From Acanthaster planci (taxonomy: Eukaryota > Echinodermata > Asteroidea > Valvatida > Acanthasteridae): DNA of 64,000 nucleotides. Made by a program: the position numbers and the translations under genes. The notes beneath the pieces are model-generated. The model saw only the letters and a program-made list of their open reading frames with translations, made no database searches and was not told the origin of the DNA. The stretch's first letter is position 1. Every line of letters begins with the position of its first letter. The stretch spans positions 916,249 to 980,248 of the forward strand of contig NW_019091391.1 of NCBI RefSeq assembly GCF_001949145.1. The letters run 5' to 3'. Shown in pieces: positions 1 through 10,725 of the stretch.

Positions 1-148
1 CCCTCTGTACTGATTTGAAGAAAGCCACAATGCCGTGGATTAATGTGCACGATGTGCCCGCTGGTTGAACCATGAGATGGATTACTTTAAGTCTAAGGTA
101 TAAAGCCAAGTCTTTGATAATGGAGGGCAATTTTCAGGGGCACTTGTG

Positions 149-356
149 GGCTGCATCCAAATTTGTTGGAGTCTAGAGCAAGGTCTAGGTCTTTGCTCTT
201 TGGAAATGCGCAAGGATATAGGCTGACAATAGACGTAGGCCGTGTCCGAAACGGGCTTCCAGGGCTACGGCTGGGTCTATTGTCTGCGCATCTCCACGCA
301 TTTCCAGTGGAGCGAAGACCTAGACCTAGCTCTAGACAGGAGATTCGGATGCAGCC
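149..356. mobile_element. Foldback element with ~90-bp arms
   Basis: The sequence folds back on itself around position 255. GGCTGCATCC at 149-158 pairs with GGATGCAGCC at 347-356. GTCTAGAGCAAGGTCTAG near 171 pairs with CTAGACCTAGCTCTAGAC near 319-336, and GACAATAGAC pairs with GTCTATTGTC. The arms carry several mismatches. It has the size and structure of a MITE without an obvious superfamily signature. A 65-codon frame inside it is a by-product. Confidence 0.6.
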
Positions 357-3085
357 GTAGCCGTATAGCTCTACCTCCAAAAAGGCACCTCGGAGTACAG
401 TAGATATGGCGCCAACAGTACGCAAAGCTCGGACGGTTTTTCTGGTGCATGTAGTAAATGTTTCAACATGCTTGGCCCGCACAGACAATTTGGAGCATGT
501 TTGGGGAGAGCACTGCGCGCGCGCACACCTTACTCCTTGCACTTGACGTTTGACGACTTCTGAGCGAGTTGAATTAGAACTCTAACACTTGCTGGTGGTT
601 TATCTTCAAGGCGCGGCATTCACCGACTCCAGAGCTCGGCCGCTTTTCACTCCCCGTCCAAACTACTCGAAAGGCACATGGAATGTTGTCATAGATGCCG
701 CTTATTTATTGCCTTCCAAGAGATAAGTGGTTAACCTTCTATAGACCAGCCCTGATTCTCCGCCCACTTCATGCGCTCAGCAATACACAAAAATGCAAAT
801 TCCCTGCCACGAAAAAAATCAACCATGAAAAAGAGTGACAAACAGGTTGTTTCCGATAATCATTGTTTATTTTGTGGTCTGACGAGTACCACTCCGGGAC
901 TCCAAAAACACGTGGGAAGGATTATGGGACCCCACCGCGAACGCCAGTCGACGGGCATTCATCAACATGAGGCTGGCACGCGCCACACGCGGTTGATTAG
1001 CCTTGAGAGAATTCTACACAATCGCTTGTCCGCGATACTGTATCCAGAGGAAGTTGCGTAAGGTAGTTTCCATTCAAGCCTGAGAGTTGGCAACTCGTGC
1101 ATCAATATTGTTCTTACTGTTGGCATTTATCTCTGTGCATTTGCATGATAAGTTACAATCCTGTACATCACTCTTAAAGGCTCACTACGTCGTGTGCGTT
1201 TACTGACTGCACACCTTGAACTGTGATAAAAACGAGTGCGGTGAAGTCTACATCACAAGCTGAACGACGAAGCTTGGAAATCGTGTTTGTCATTTGTGGA
1301 TTTCCAGGATGCTCCAACGAAAAACAGACATGGAAATGAACCAATAGTCAAAGAATTATCCAGCTGAAATTCATTGTTGCATTAGTTTTACCTGCCCGTA
1401 ATGGCACTTGAACATCATTTTGTGCGCGCAACGCTGTGCATTATTACACAGTCTCGTTGACGGAGGAAATTTAGAGCCCCTTCCCCGTTGTAAATGGACG
1501 TAAAATGTACTATGGGCATCAAATTCCCAAATAAATCCAGGCAGATGGAGAATAACTCCTCATGAACTTGAATATTGAGAACATCGTGCATCTACGATTG
1601 GGCAAGTCAGTGAGAATGAAGGAGAACCCAGTTTCGTAATTTTGTGATCACTGGCTGGTAATGCGCTGGTGCGGGTGTGTTCACTTCGCAAGTGGGTCTT
1701 ATTCGTAGTTCGGTATTCGCCTTGTCTGGAGGTGCAGAGGGTATCGTACAATCAGTGAAGATGTCTAACGTATTCCTAGATTCTTAACATAGTTGAAAGC
1801 TGAACTTGAAGTTTGTCTTGAGCTGCGAATACAATAAAAACGTTTGCACAGTGCGCCATCTTGAAGGCAAGGCCATCAATCCTGTATGGTGTACATGAAT
1901 AGAGGCTCCGTGCTTTCATTGTCAGTGTATTAGCGCAACACAACTACCCTCCGTGATGGCGCACCGTGAAAGCACTCCATAGAAGAACAAATTCCGTTCA
2001 ACATGAAACTGGTTAAAAAAAAAAAAACTTTGGACGCTCCTCTGTATTGATAAGAGCGGCTGTCCTCCCGGAAGAACGTGTTCTGCAGCGTTCTCCGAAC
2101 CTGCCCATGACCTCCGGGAGGAACGCAGAGCCGAGATCACAAGTGCACGTCAACCAATGAGAAACCTAGAAACCCAAACCTGACAGGTGCACTGTGGCGG
2201 CTGGCGGAGTCTGGAAATGCTCAGTTTGACAACCCGCAGCTCTCTCGGGAGAAAAACCAACACACACACACACACACACACACAAATGCCCTCAGTACTC
2301 GTAAGAATCTGTTTTGTTTGCTTGTCGAGATTTAAAACAATGACTGATCGAGGTTAATAATGGGATCATTCGGGAAATCCGGGAGTTTGAATGGAATGTA
2401 ACTCTCAAATCAATGTCGAGCCTGAGGCCTGTTGTTTACACGTCCGCTGTTACACCTTCTTGAATACAATTGATTCTATTGTTGCTTTATATCGAGGTCA
2501 AAATGTACACTTTTATTTATTCCTTGTTCACGCAGATGGTGCACCCATGGAGATATACCGGACATCAAAAAGGAAGGATGCGCCCCCAAGCGATGAGAAA
2601 CATTTTTGATAAAATATATTGAGCAAACAATCGCAACGCGCAAACGTCGTGTACTGATCCCATGAGAACTTCTGTAAAAAGTTCCACATGACTGAAATGA
2701 AACGTTACTTGAGCAGCTACATGAAGCACGTAATGTGTCATGGCCTTGTAGTGACACCTCACAAATCACATCGCGTGAGAAGTATTTCCTGGAGGCAAAA
2801 CTCAGCTTCGCATTATAGCACATAGACAATCGCAGCGCAACAGTATTTCGCCACATCGAGGAAAATATCATCTAACTGAAAAAAAAACAATTAAAATCAC
2901 ACCCAACAAAGCTCTACATAAAAAAAGATTTACCATGCCAAGAAGGAAATTTACAACTGCGATGGCCCTTCATGGCCACCATATTATGAGTTGAAAAAGT
3001 TTACGTCCCTAAAGCCGCGTTCGTCATATCATGGAGGAAGGAACAAAAACCTACGGTAGAACCGGTAAACCTTAGTAGGTCTTAC
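357..3085. other. Non-coding stretch
   Basis: Holds the AC microsatellite at 2260-2285 and an A-run near 2018. Frames of 60-130 codons exist on both strands but lack family motifs. No gene seen. Confidence 0.5.
2260..2285. repeat. (AC)n microsatellite
   Basis: Uninterrupted AC dinucleotides, about 12-13 units, in otherwise unremarkable non-coding DNA. Confidence 0.9.
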
Positions 3086-3519
3086 CTTATCACGACAGAT
3101 ACCACCATTTTTCACCTCGGTATGCCAAAGCTCGACTGCAGGCGATGTACTCGAATCAATTATCCTTCCATCAGAACGAGGATGCAGTCAACCAAATGCC
3201 ATGATAACAACTGGTATCCCGGCACAAACGACACCGATGCCAAGTAAGCGTCCCCCCAAAAATCCAGCCCTTCAGTAAGACGGTTTAACAGATCGAAAGT
3301 GAGAATCTTCGCTTGACTTTCGACAACCAAGCAGTTATCGAAGTGATGAAAGTCGAGTGCCGCACCTAACACTGGTGCGCTCCTCAACGTAGCCACACCT
3401 CCGTCCCTTTACGACTTTGGCTGCAGTCCCAATACGCGCAGGTCCGTCTGACGGTGTGAACATGTACATGTACATCTACTCTCCCGTTGTATGTTTTCTT
3501 GGGGCACTCTGCTTATATA
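3086..3519 (-). promoter_or_regulatory. Candidate minus-strand TATA promoter and first exon
   Basis: TATATAAG at 3519-3512 is a good TATA box reading leftward. About 400 bp downstream there is a near-consensus splice donor, AAG|GTAAGA, with the exon side ending at 3086. Between them is a 78-codon frame (3396-3160) with no recognisable family, and a late ATGG at about 3108 that would be open into the donor. If real, this is the first exon of a gene running out of the left edge of the window. TATA boxes and donors also arise by chance, so confidence is low. Confidence 0.25.
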
Positions 3520-6441
3520 GAGGGAAGGGCTAGCCCAGCAGCGCGGAATACTTTCCGTCTTACATCAACAAATAAACAATGGGCCAGGGCCCGGCGCAGA
3601 CTAGCCGATGCCGACCGGTGAGAATTATTGGGGTCGGGTCAAGAAACCAGGCTAAGTTGTCACAATTTTTACCCTTGGAAGAAGCTTTAGCGCTCTCCAC
3701 TGCCTCTGAATAGACCTGAAAGGATGGTCTATGGTTTACTCGAAGGATAATATTGATTTCTGCGCGAGAGAATGGTGGTGCATTTGATCGTTGTTGGGCA
3801 CACTACTGATGCATCCAGCCAATTCCACCAAACTCCAAAGGAAGGTGCACTTTAAGTTACTTCTTTCGGCGACAGAAGCTAAATATGAATAAACAATTAT
3901 GCTAATCGGTATAAACATTAACATATACCAACTGCTCTGAACAGCGGCGGGAGATTGTATATAATTATGCCATTCTTTTTTTTTTAAATTGTTCTAACAA
4001 TCCAAGCGGTTCGAGCAAAAGTACAACTTTTTCAATGAGAGTTTGGTATATAGTTTGGCTGGTATATCTCCATTTTTGTCGAACTTTCGATTTGAAGAAC
4101 AATGTATCTCAGTAGAAGTTTGGTTTGAATTTTTCTACATGTTCTGAATGGTTGTTCCTTTTCCTTTCCAGGGCTATAAAGTTGTGGTTTTGTGGTAAAT
4201 ACCAACCGCCGTGATGCGGAAACAGTGAGAAGACTGACCCACGAACTCCTCCAGTTGAGAAAACTAGCGCCGCCATATTTTCACCAGATGCCCAGCCAAT
4301 CTTTCAAGACGTCAAAATATATCATATCTGACGGTGCGAAAAAGCCCTTACCGGGGATGATTTAATGGAACAGTTTCCCCCTCATAAATCCGTTATCGGT
4401 GCTCAATCGGCTACCTTTAAATGGATCTCTCGGAGATCAAGCTATTTCTGTGTCCACAGTTCAAGTATCAGTAACGCTGAAAAGTTTAAGATAAATCATA
4501 GGATGAAAATTTACGCGTCGCCGACTGTATAAAGGAAAAGTGAGGCATGTGGTGGCCCTTTTTGCATGTTATCACAGAAGAAATCCAAGCCATTTAAATA
4601 AAAAACGTGTCGTCATTTCTGTATGTATATCACGACCTGGACCCATTGAAATACTTTCGCAGAAGCTGAACAGGCCTTGCGTTTGGAGGTAGCAAGTTTT
4701 CCCATACAGATTCTCAGAAATGATTTTGAGAGTTTAAGTAGCCACCTTAAGAAATGATTTTGGCTGGTGAGGAAACGCCAACGTAGACACGGCCACCCAT
4801 TAACGTCCCTCCCAGCCCTTTTGGGGACAAAATTACGACCAGTAATTGGTGAGGAAGGGGCAAGGTATCGACCCACGTTCCGAGAAATCGATAGACGATC
4901 GACATAACTTTCGGGGAATCGATACCGTTACGATCCCACCCCTAGTGTAAATGTAATGGACCACTTCTCCATCAAGGCTAGGAGTGACGCGTTCATACCT
5001 GTGATCCATTTGGCACTGACGAAGATAAGAGAGCCCACCTAATAAAACAACTGCACCGTTTTAACAATCTAACTCAGAAGCGACCAGAAATCATCCACTC
5101 GACAGTTAAATTATTTCGATCGCTGCAGCGTGGGGAAACACTGTGAACTTCACCATAATTACAATTCATTTCCGAACAAGATCAAGAGAGCTTATGACTC
5201 AACTGAGTTGACTAAAGGGAAGAGCATGGGAAATATGAAGGAACAATGTTGTACTTTCAGGACTCACTTTTAAGTGGTGGAAATGCCAGGGAAAAAAATG
5301 CTTCACTGAGATTTCAATCCTCGGGCCACAAATGTAATTGTGTATACGGCACTCTGCCAAAAATCCACATCATGGACTAAAAGTGCATTGGCATCCAACG
5401 GCACTCTTCCAAGGGCTTGGGGAGATGTCTTATTTCGGTAATTTCTGGGATTAGAGAGAAGAGGGTTGTCAACTTTGCAGTATATCTTTTTGGGGGGGTG
5501 GGAATGGCTTGACGCTCGGTCAGGCAATTAATCACCGGCCATTGCCGGGAATGTTCACACCACCACGAGTCCTTATCAGAATGCCAGTTAGTCATTCTGC
5601 GCATTTACGAAAACACACTTTTGCAGGACGGTATCTGATACCAATCGCGTCTGCGTCAGAGCCGTGTAACGTCACATTAAAGGCTCTGTCCGGGTGTCAT
5701 AGCTGTCGTAATTATCGTTTGTACAACAAATAAAAGGTTGGCATCGTTGGCCTATTCATTATCAACAACCCCACTGTGCACATTAATTTCGACAAAAGAA
5801 TGGAACGCTTGTATGTCTCTCGTAACTACTACCTCGGTTTCCAAAGAGACTAAGCTTCCCCTTTAACGTCAAATGCCAGCCTTGTGAATATTCAACAGCT
5901 CTCTGCAACAGTGCTGTGTTTATTGGGTTAACACTTTTTCCCAAATGGAACAGTGTGATATGTCAACATTATGGTAGCGGCCACCATACAGCCGTTAAGG
6001 GCGATATTATCATGCCCATGCCACATTGGCGAGTTTTGAATATTTCGTTTAATGCGAAGTTAATGCAGGTATTTAGAAACGATTTGTAACACTTGGACAA
6101 GCAAAAAGAATTCATCACTTGCTGGTTGTACAATAAATACAGATTTGGCATTCTGAAAGATGTCGATTCAGCTTGGTATTACATGTATTAGGCCAGAAAA
6201 GGTTCAAACACGCATGCGGAATTGTATGATATGTAAACCATTCATGATGTAAAACCTGGGCAGGTCTACAGTCCAAGCAAAACATTCAAAACACCCGTAT
6301 GCCAGGGTACTTTGATGTCCCTTCCACGCGCTGAGAGCTCGATCCATGTCACAACGGTAAAGTGCAATCGTTGTGACCGGCATAAAAACCCGCCGTAATA
6401 AGCCCCATTACAAAGTTCCATTATGACGCACGACGTCTCTG
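3520..6441. other. Non-coding stretch
   Basis: Apart from the hAT-like end at 4866-4945, mostly AT-rich sequence with no recognisable exon or RNA gene. Confidence 0.5.
4866..4945. mobile_element. hAT-like terminal fragment
   Basis: Read on the minus strand from 4945 the sequence is CTAGGGGTGGGATCGTAACG, then GGTATCGATTCC and repeated ATCGAT units. This resembles the GGGGTGGG-type ends of hAT MITEs. No matching second end was found nearby, so this is at most a solo end. Confidence 0.3.
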
Positions 6442-6607
6442 ATTGGGCATGACATGCCGGAAGTCTTGGGTATTAGCCAATGGGAAGCGCGCTCACAAGC
6501 AACAAAGGAGAGCTGACTACGAGGCGCTTTGAGGTCACTCGGAAGAGGGGAACTAAAAATTGACCTCTGCTCTCTGTCTTTCAGCAGATTCACCGTCTGA
6601 GGATCAG
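6442..6607 (+). promoter_or_regulatory. Candidate CCAAT/ETS promoter with first or micro exon
   Basis: Two CCAAT boxes (inverted at 6442-6446; direct at 6477-6481) flank an ETS site CCGGAAGT (6457-6464). About 100 bp further right, a strong poly-pyrimidine acceptor CTCTCTGTCTTTCAG ends at 6584 and a consensus donor CAG|GTAAGC begins at 6608. Either 6585-6607 is a 23-nt internal exon, or a 5' UTR exon begins upstream and ends at 6607. The only coding frame nearby is on the other strand and unrecognised. No downstream exon was identified. Confidence 0.28.
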
Positions 6608-9600
6608 GTAAGCAGCCGCGTTCAAAACAATCATGATTTCACAATCCCCGCTTCATTTTAATTATGCAAGGAGCATGCTACAATTAGCCGTCCAGCGTCT
6701 GGTCCCCAGACGTCACGTGAAATGAATTCATAAGCTGAGCTTCGATAAAATGCCCGTCCTCGGCAATATCCTGTGACCGGCTACAGCATTAATCAGAAGT
6801 TAGTAGATAATAATTTTTTGTCATTTTGAGTCCAGCGGCATGCGCTCTGCTTTAGAAAATGTCGAGATCGAGACGGGTCACTATATGTCTCGATTAGGCA
6901 AACTCCGCGGTTAATTTTTTTCAGAAGTGCATGCAAAACGACTGCATTAGGTTTAATTACAAATAAGCCAGGAACCCCGTAATCAAATTGAGCGGGCCTG
7001 TTTACTGTAACGTGAACTGCTGGGCCAGTCATTTCTGAAGAGAAACGGACTTTTAGTTCAATCAACGTGTGCCTGTGCTAATGGGAACACGGCTGTACTG
7101 TGAAGTTAAAGTATTGGAACCATTGAAAGGTGCAAGCATCATTTTACTGGTTTGAAAAGACAAAGTTAGTTGATCATGAATGAAGCGTTCCTTGTGTTAC
7201 AATAGTTAGTTCTAAAAAGGACCCAATGCTCAAAAAAAAAATACGGAGTCCACAGAAACACAAGTCACATTTAACAAACCAGAGTGCCTTGCAATTTCTG
7301 TTTTTGGAAAAATTCCACATTTTTACTTGAGACATCTGCAAAGACGTTATTATTACGAAACTGGTATATAGTTTCTCACCTATTTCCGCTTCTGAAAGAA
7401 AAATCTTTTTAAAAAAAGGAGAAGACGACAGTGAAATAATGTGGAATGGCAAAAACTAGAGTAACAGCAAACTGCTATTTGCCCGAGGCCACTGACCCCA
7501 ACATCAGACGATTTTATTTTCGGACAAATTTCTGACAAGGTAGAATTTCCGGGGTGCTGACCCTTCCGAGCAGGGGGTCACGGTCTGATGTTGGCGAGAA
7601 TCGTCTGCCAATCATAACCGCAAATTGACGGGCATTCGTCAGGCCGGACTCGCTGACAAGCTGTCAGCTGCGCGCCGCCGGGGCTGCATGCAACGGACGA
7701 AGTTGTCGAGTAGAGAGAGGACTGCCGGGACATGATCGAGGAAGGTGTTTCATTTTCAAGGAAGCGTTCAAGAACTGCCGAAGTAAAGAATCTACAAATT
7801 CGAAGCCAGGATGTGGTCTCGCCATGGTCAGGCTGACACGATATTTGTTCTCCCGATGCCCAAATGAAACAGACCAAAGCTGTATTAACATTAGCACATT
7901 CAGCGTTAATCCTCGCGTCTTCCACACTCAACAAATTACTTAAGCTCGACCACGGCTCTCATGACACAAAGTGAAAACAAGCTGCCAGTTCCGACTTTGG
8001 TGCCATCCCCGAGAAGGTCCACGGCAGTTTTCCAATCGAACGGCAGTCTCCTATTGTGAAGAATAGTTCTACGAAAGGATTTTTTTTTCTCACACGCTGA
8101 CTACTTGACCCAAAGCCAGCCCGTCGTGAATTTATTCTTATTATTATTCGGGGGGAGTGCAAATTCCTTGAGTATCCTTGACAGCCTTAAATACGACTTC
8201 AAGAGTGCAACTAATATAATTTCGATGAGTAAATCGCCGAAAAAAAAAGTTAACGAGCACCTGCGTCCGGCGGAGACTGTAAATGTTAAAACAGCGGATT
8301 ATGGAAATATTGACAGTTGACATTTTCCAAGATTGAAATGTCAATTCCTAGATGAGAAAAATAATAGCGGCACAACCCTCCCACGCACAGAGCTAGGAGA
8401 CGTTGGGAAATTCAGACCTATTTGCAAGTTCGAAATGTCTCCTTCTAAATCCTACGAAGTGCACGAATGTCATTAGCCCTAACAGAGGGCTTTTCTTCAG
8501 CAACAAAAAAAAATGAGTTGAGTGAAAGTACTGGAAAATCCTTAGGTTTTTATCAAACCTCTACACTATCTTTCTTGCTCATAATTAAGAATGTTAAGGA
8601 GAGGAAAAGTGTTGGTAATAAAGGAATGCACTGACACAGGAGTACTGATTAAACTCGACAGGAGAACTTACCGTGAGTATACGGGAAACAGTGCTGCGGT
8701 TCTATGCACGGGCCTGCTAGATATGTCGTGTATCTGGAGTCCCTATTCGAAGGCACGGTGGAACCAGATGTCAAGACGTTAAATAAATTCCGTAGCATCA
8801 GTCAGCCGGCACGGATGCTGGGTAAGTACGATCCAAAGAAGACACGCGTGGCAATATCTCTAGAGTAGATCAGCTGACGGGAGATTGGTCTGCGCAGTGG
8901 CGGTGTGTGTATTGCCCACGGGGTTTCCTCCGCGCACGGAATTAGGCCGCTGAAGGATGGAGGGAGAAGGCCATCGACTTGATACTCCTGAAGAAAAAAA
9001 GATGAGAAAGAAAAGGAAAGTGATGAGAGGGGTTACTGCTCATCTTCTGTCTGCAGTCATTAATTAATATGGCTGGGACTGCAGGATGCTAGTTGTAGGA
9101 TGTTTGGCCAAGGCAGCCGTGAGTCTCTTTGGTTTTCCTCCCAGGAATCGTGCGTGTTGCTGGGGGAGGTCTGCATTTGTATCAACAACGGTGTGCACGT
9201 ACAGCGCCGGTGGAGGTACGCCTAGACGGCGCGGGCGCGCGGGGTAATAGCCGGGAGAGACGGGCCGAGAGCCCAGGCTGTGCCCCCGTGCCGCCCCCGT
9301 CAAACCGTCCCCCCGGTGTACGCATATTCCACACGGCTCGCCTCTCGCCGAGACTAATGGGGACTTAATGAAATTTCTCCAGCTGAAAGGAGGTGACAGC
9401 TGCCCCCATGAAATTATAATGTGTTTAAAATACAGCGCATGCATGCAAAAAAAAGTGGCGTTCCCGGGCACGGTGCAAGGCATCGAGCGGGAAAGTGAAC
9501 AACCCTTCTCCACTGCGACTTTGAAGAGAGAGTTTTTGCGACAGATCTATAAGAAGAAGTTTTTCACCCCTAAAAGTTACGTCATATCCTGACGAGTAGA

Positions 9601-10603
9601 CCTAATTCGCATTGGAAACCCCGGGAACTGTATCTTCGTCAGACCTGACAACTCATAACCCAAATATTTCCCCCACAAAAACCAGCATTCGCAAATGAGT
9701 GATGACTGAGCTCGAGTTCACGTCCCTTCCGAATCTGACATACACCCCTCGCTGGCAATGTTCTCTGTTAACAGTGAAAAAGGAAAGACTTCTGGGGGCA
9801 TGAGGAGCGGGGGATTGCGTAAAAAAGTGCAGTGCCACCGGCCGCGAACTACTCTAAATCTGGCAAACAGGACGCCACTAATCCTCACCACTCTCGATGT
9901 TTGCCGGAAAGTATATATGAAAAGATAATTCATTTTAGTCCAAGAGAAACCTACGCAGTGCACTCTGCAAGTGTGCTCCTCACCCCCAATTATTAAGCTG
10001 TTGTAAGAGTGGCTTTATGATTTGATACCTATAATCGGCTAAAGGTCCATAAACGTCGGGTGCAGTTTACGAAGCAATAAGTAGGTAATAGTATGCCATT
10101 CGAGAGGTCATCGTCATTTGGAAAACTGTAAACTCGAAACCAAAATCTATTACTATGTATGGGAGGATGTCATGCTTTCCCAATGATGGTATTCATCAGA
10201 ATTTACCAAAAGCTGTAACTTGTACGAGAAAAGTCGCTGGGAGATGTGCTAGAACATAACCACACGGCTGAAACTAAATGTAATTAAGGGCATGCTGCTG
10301 CCACAACGCTATTTTTAGCACCTAAGTTCACCTGCAAAACATAAGCGCTATTTTTTTCTGGTGTCCACCATATTGGCTAGTGGTTGCCGGGGCGCAGGCT
10401 CGTTCAAGTAAATGCTGACATGAATTACCGGTGGCTGTAACTAGATCGCACAAATATCTCCCGCCATAATTCCATCATTTACGCCTGATTAAATCTCGGG
10501 GCATAATGGCGGTCTCAGCGGAGGACCCTGGAATCGAATTCTGGGCCTGCAAATCGAATTAGGAGAACCGAGCGAGACGGAGAAATGTGCGCGCCCAGTG
10601 TAT
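6608..10603. other. Non-coding stretch with a GC-rich island
   Basis: About 9130-9370 is GC- and CpG-rich (GGCGCGGGCGCGCGGGG), flanked by homeodomain-like TTAATTAA (9059-9066) and an E-box CAGCTG. It is open in several frames on both strands without recognisable protein, so a regulatory island is more likely than an exon. The rest shows nothing. Confidence 0.4.
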
Positions 10604-10725
10604 TGTTTACGGGCCACCTTGATCGACTGGGTTCACAGGGCGCATGCGCAGCAGGGGAGCTCTGATTAGCAACCGTAGAGCGGGGTTAGTGGTTGCCATG
10701 GAGCTGGGCTACAGCATGACGTCAT
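10604..10725. promoter_or_regulatory. Clustered FOX, NRF1, RFX and CRE motifs
   Basis: Within 122 bp: a forkhead core TGTTTAC (10604-10610), a perfect palindromic NRF1 site GCGCATGCGC (10640-10649), AGCAACC (10668-10674) facing GTTGCCATGG (10692-10701) as RFX X-box half sites, and a palindromic CRE ATGACGTCAT (10716-10725). The motifs are seen directly; that the cluster is a promoter or enhancer is inference. The combination is typical of ciliary or CpG promoters in animals. Confidence 0.35.

Noticed and set aside
9064-9513. 149-codon minus-strand frame in a GC-rich island
   Set aside because: Several overlapping frames on both strands are open because stop codons are rare in GC-rich DNA; none carries a recognisable motif.
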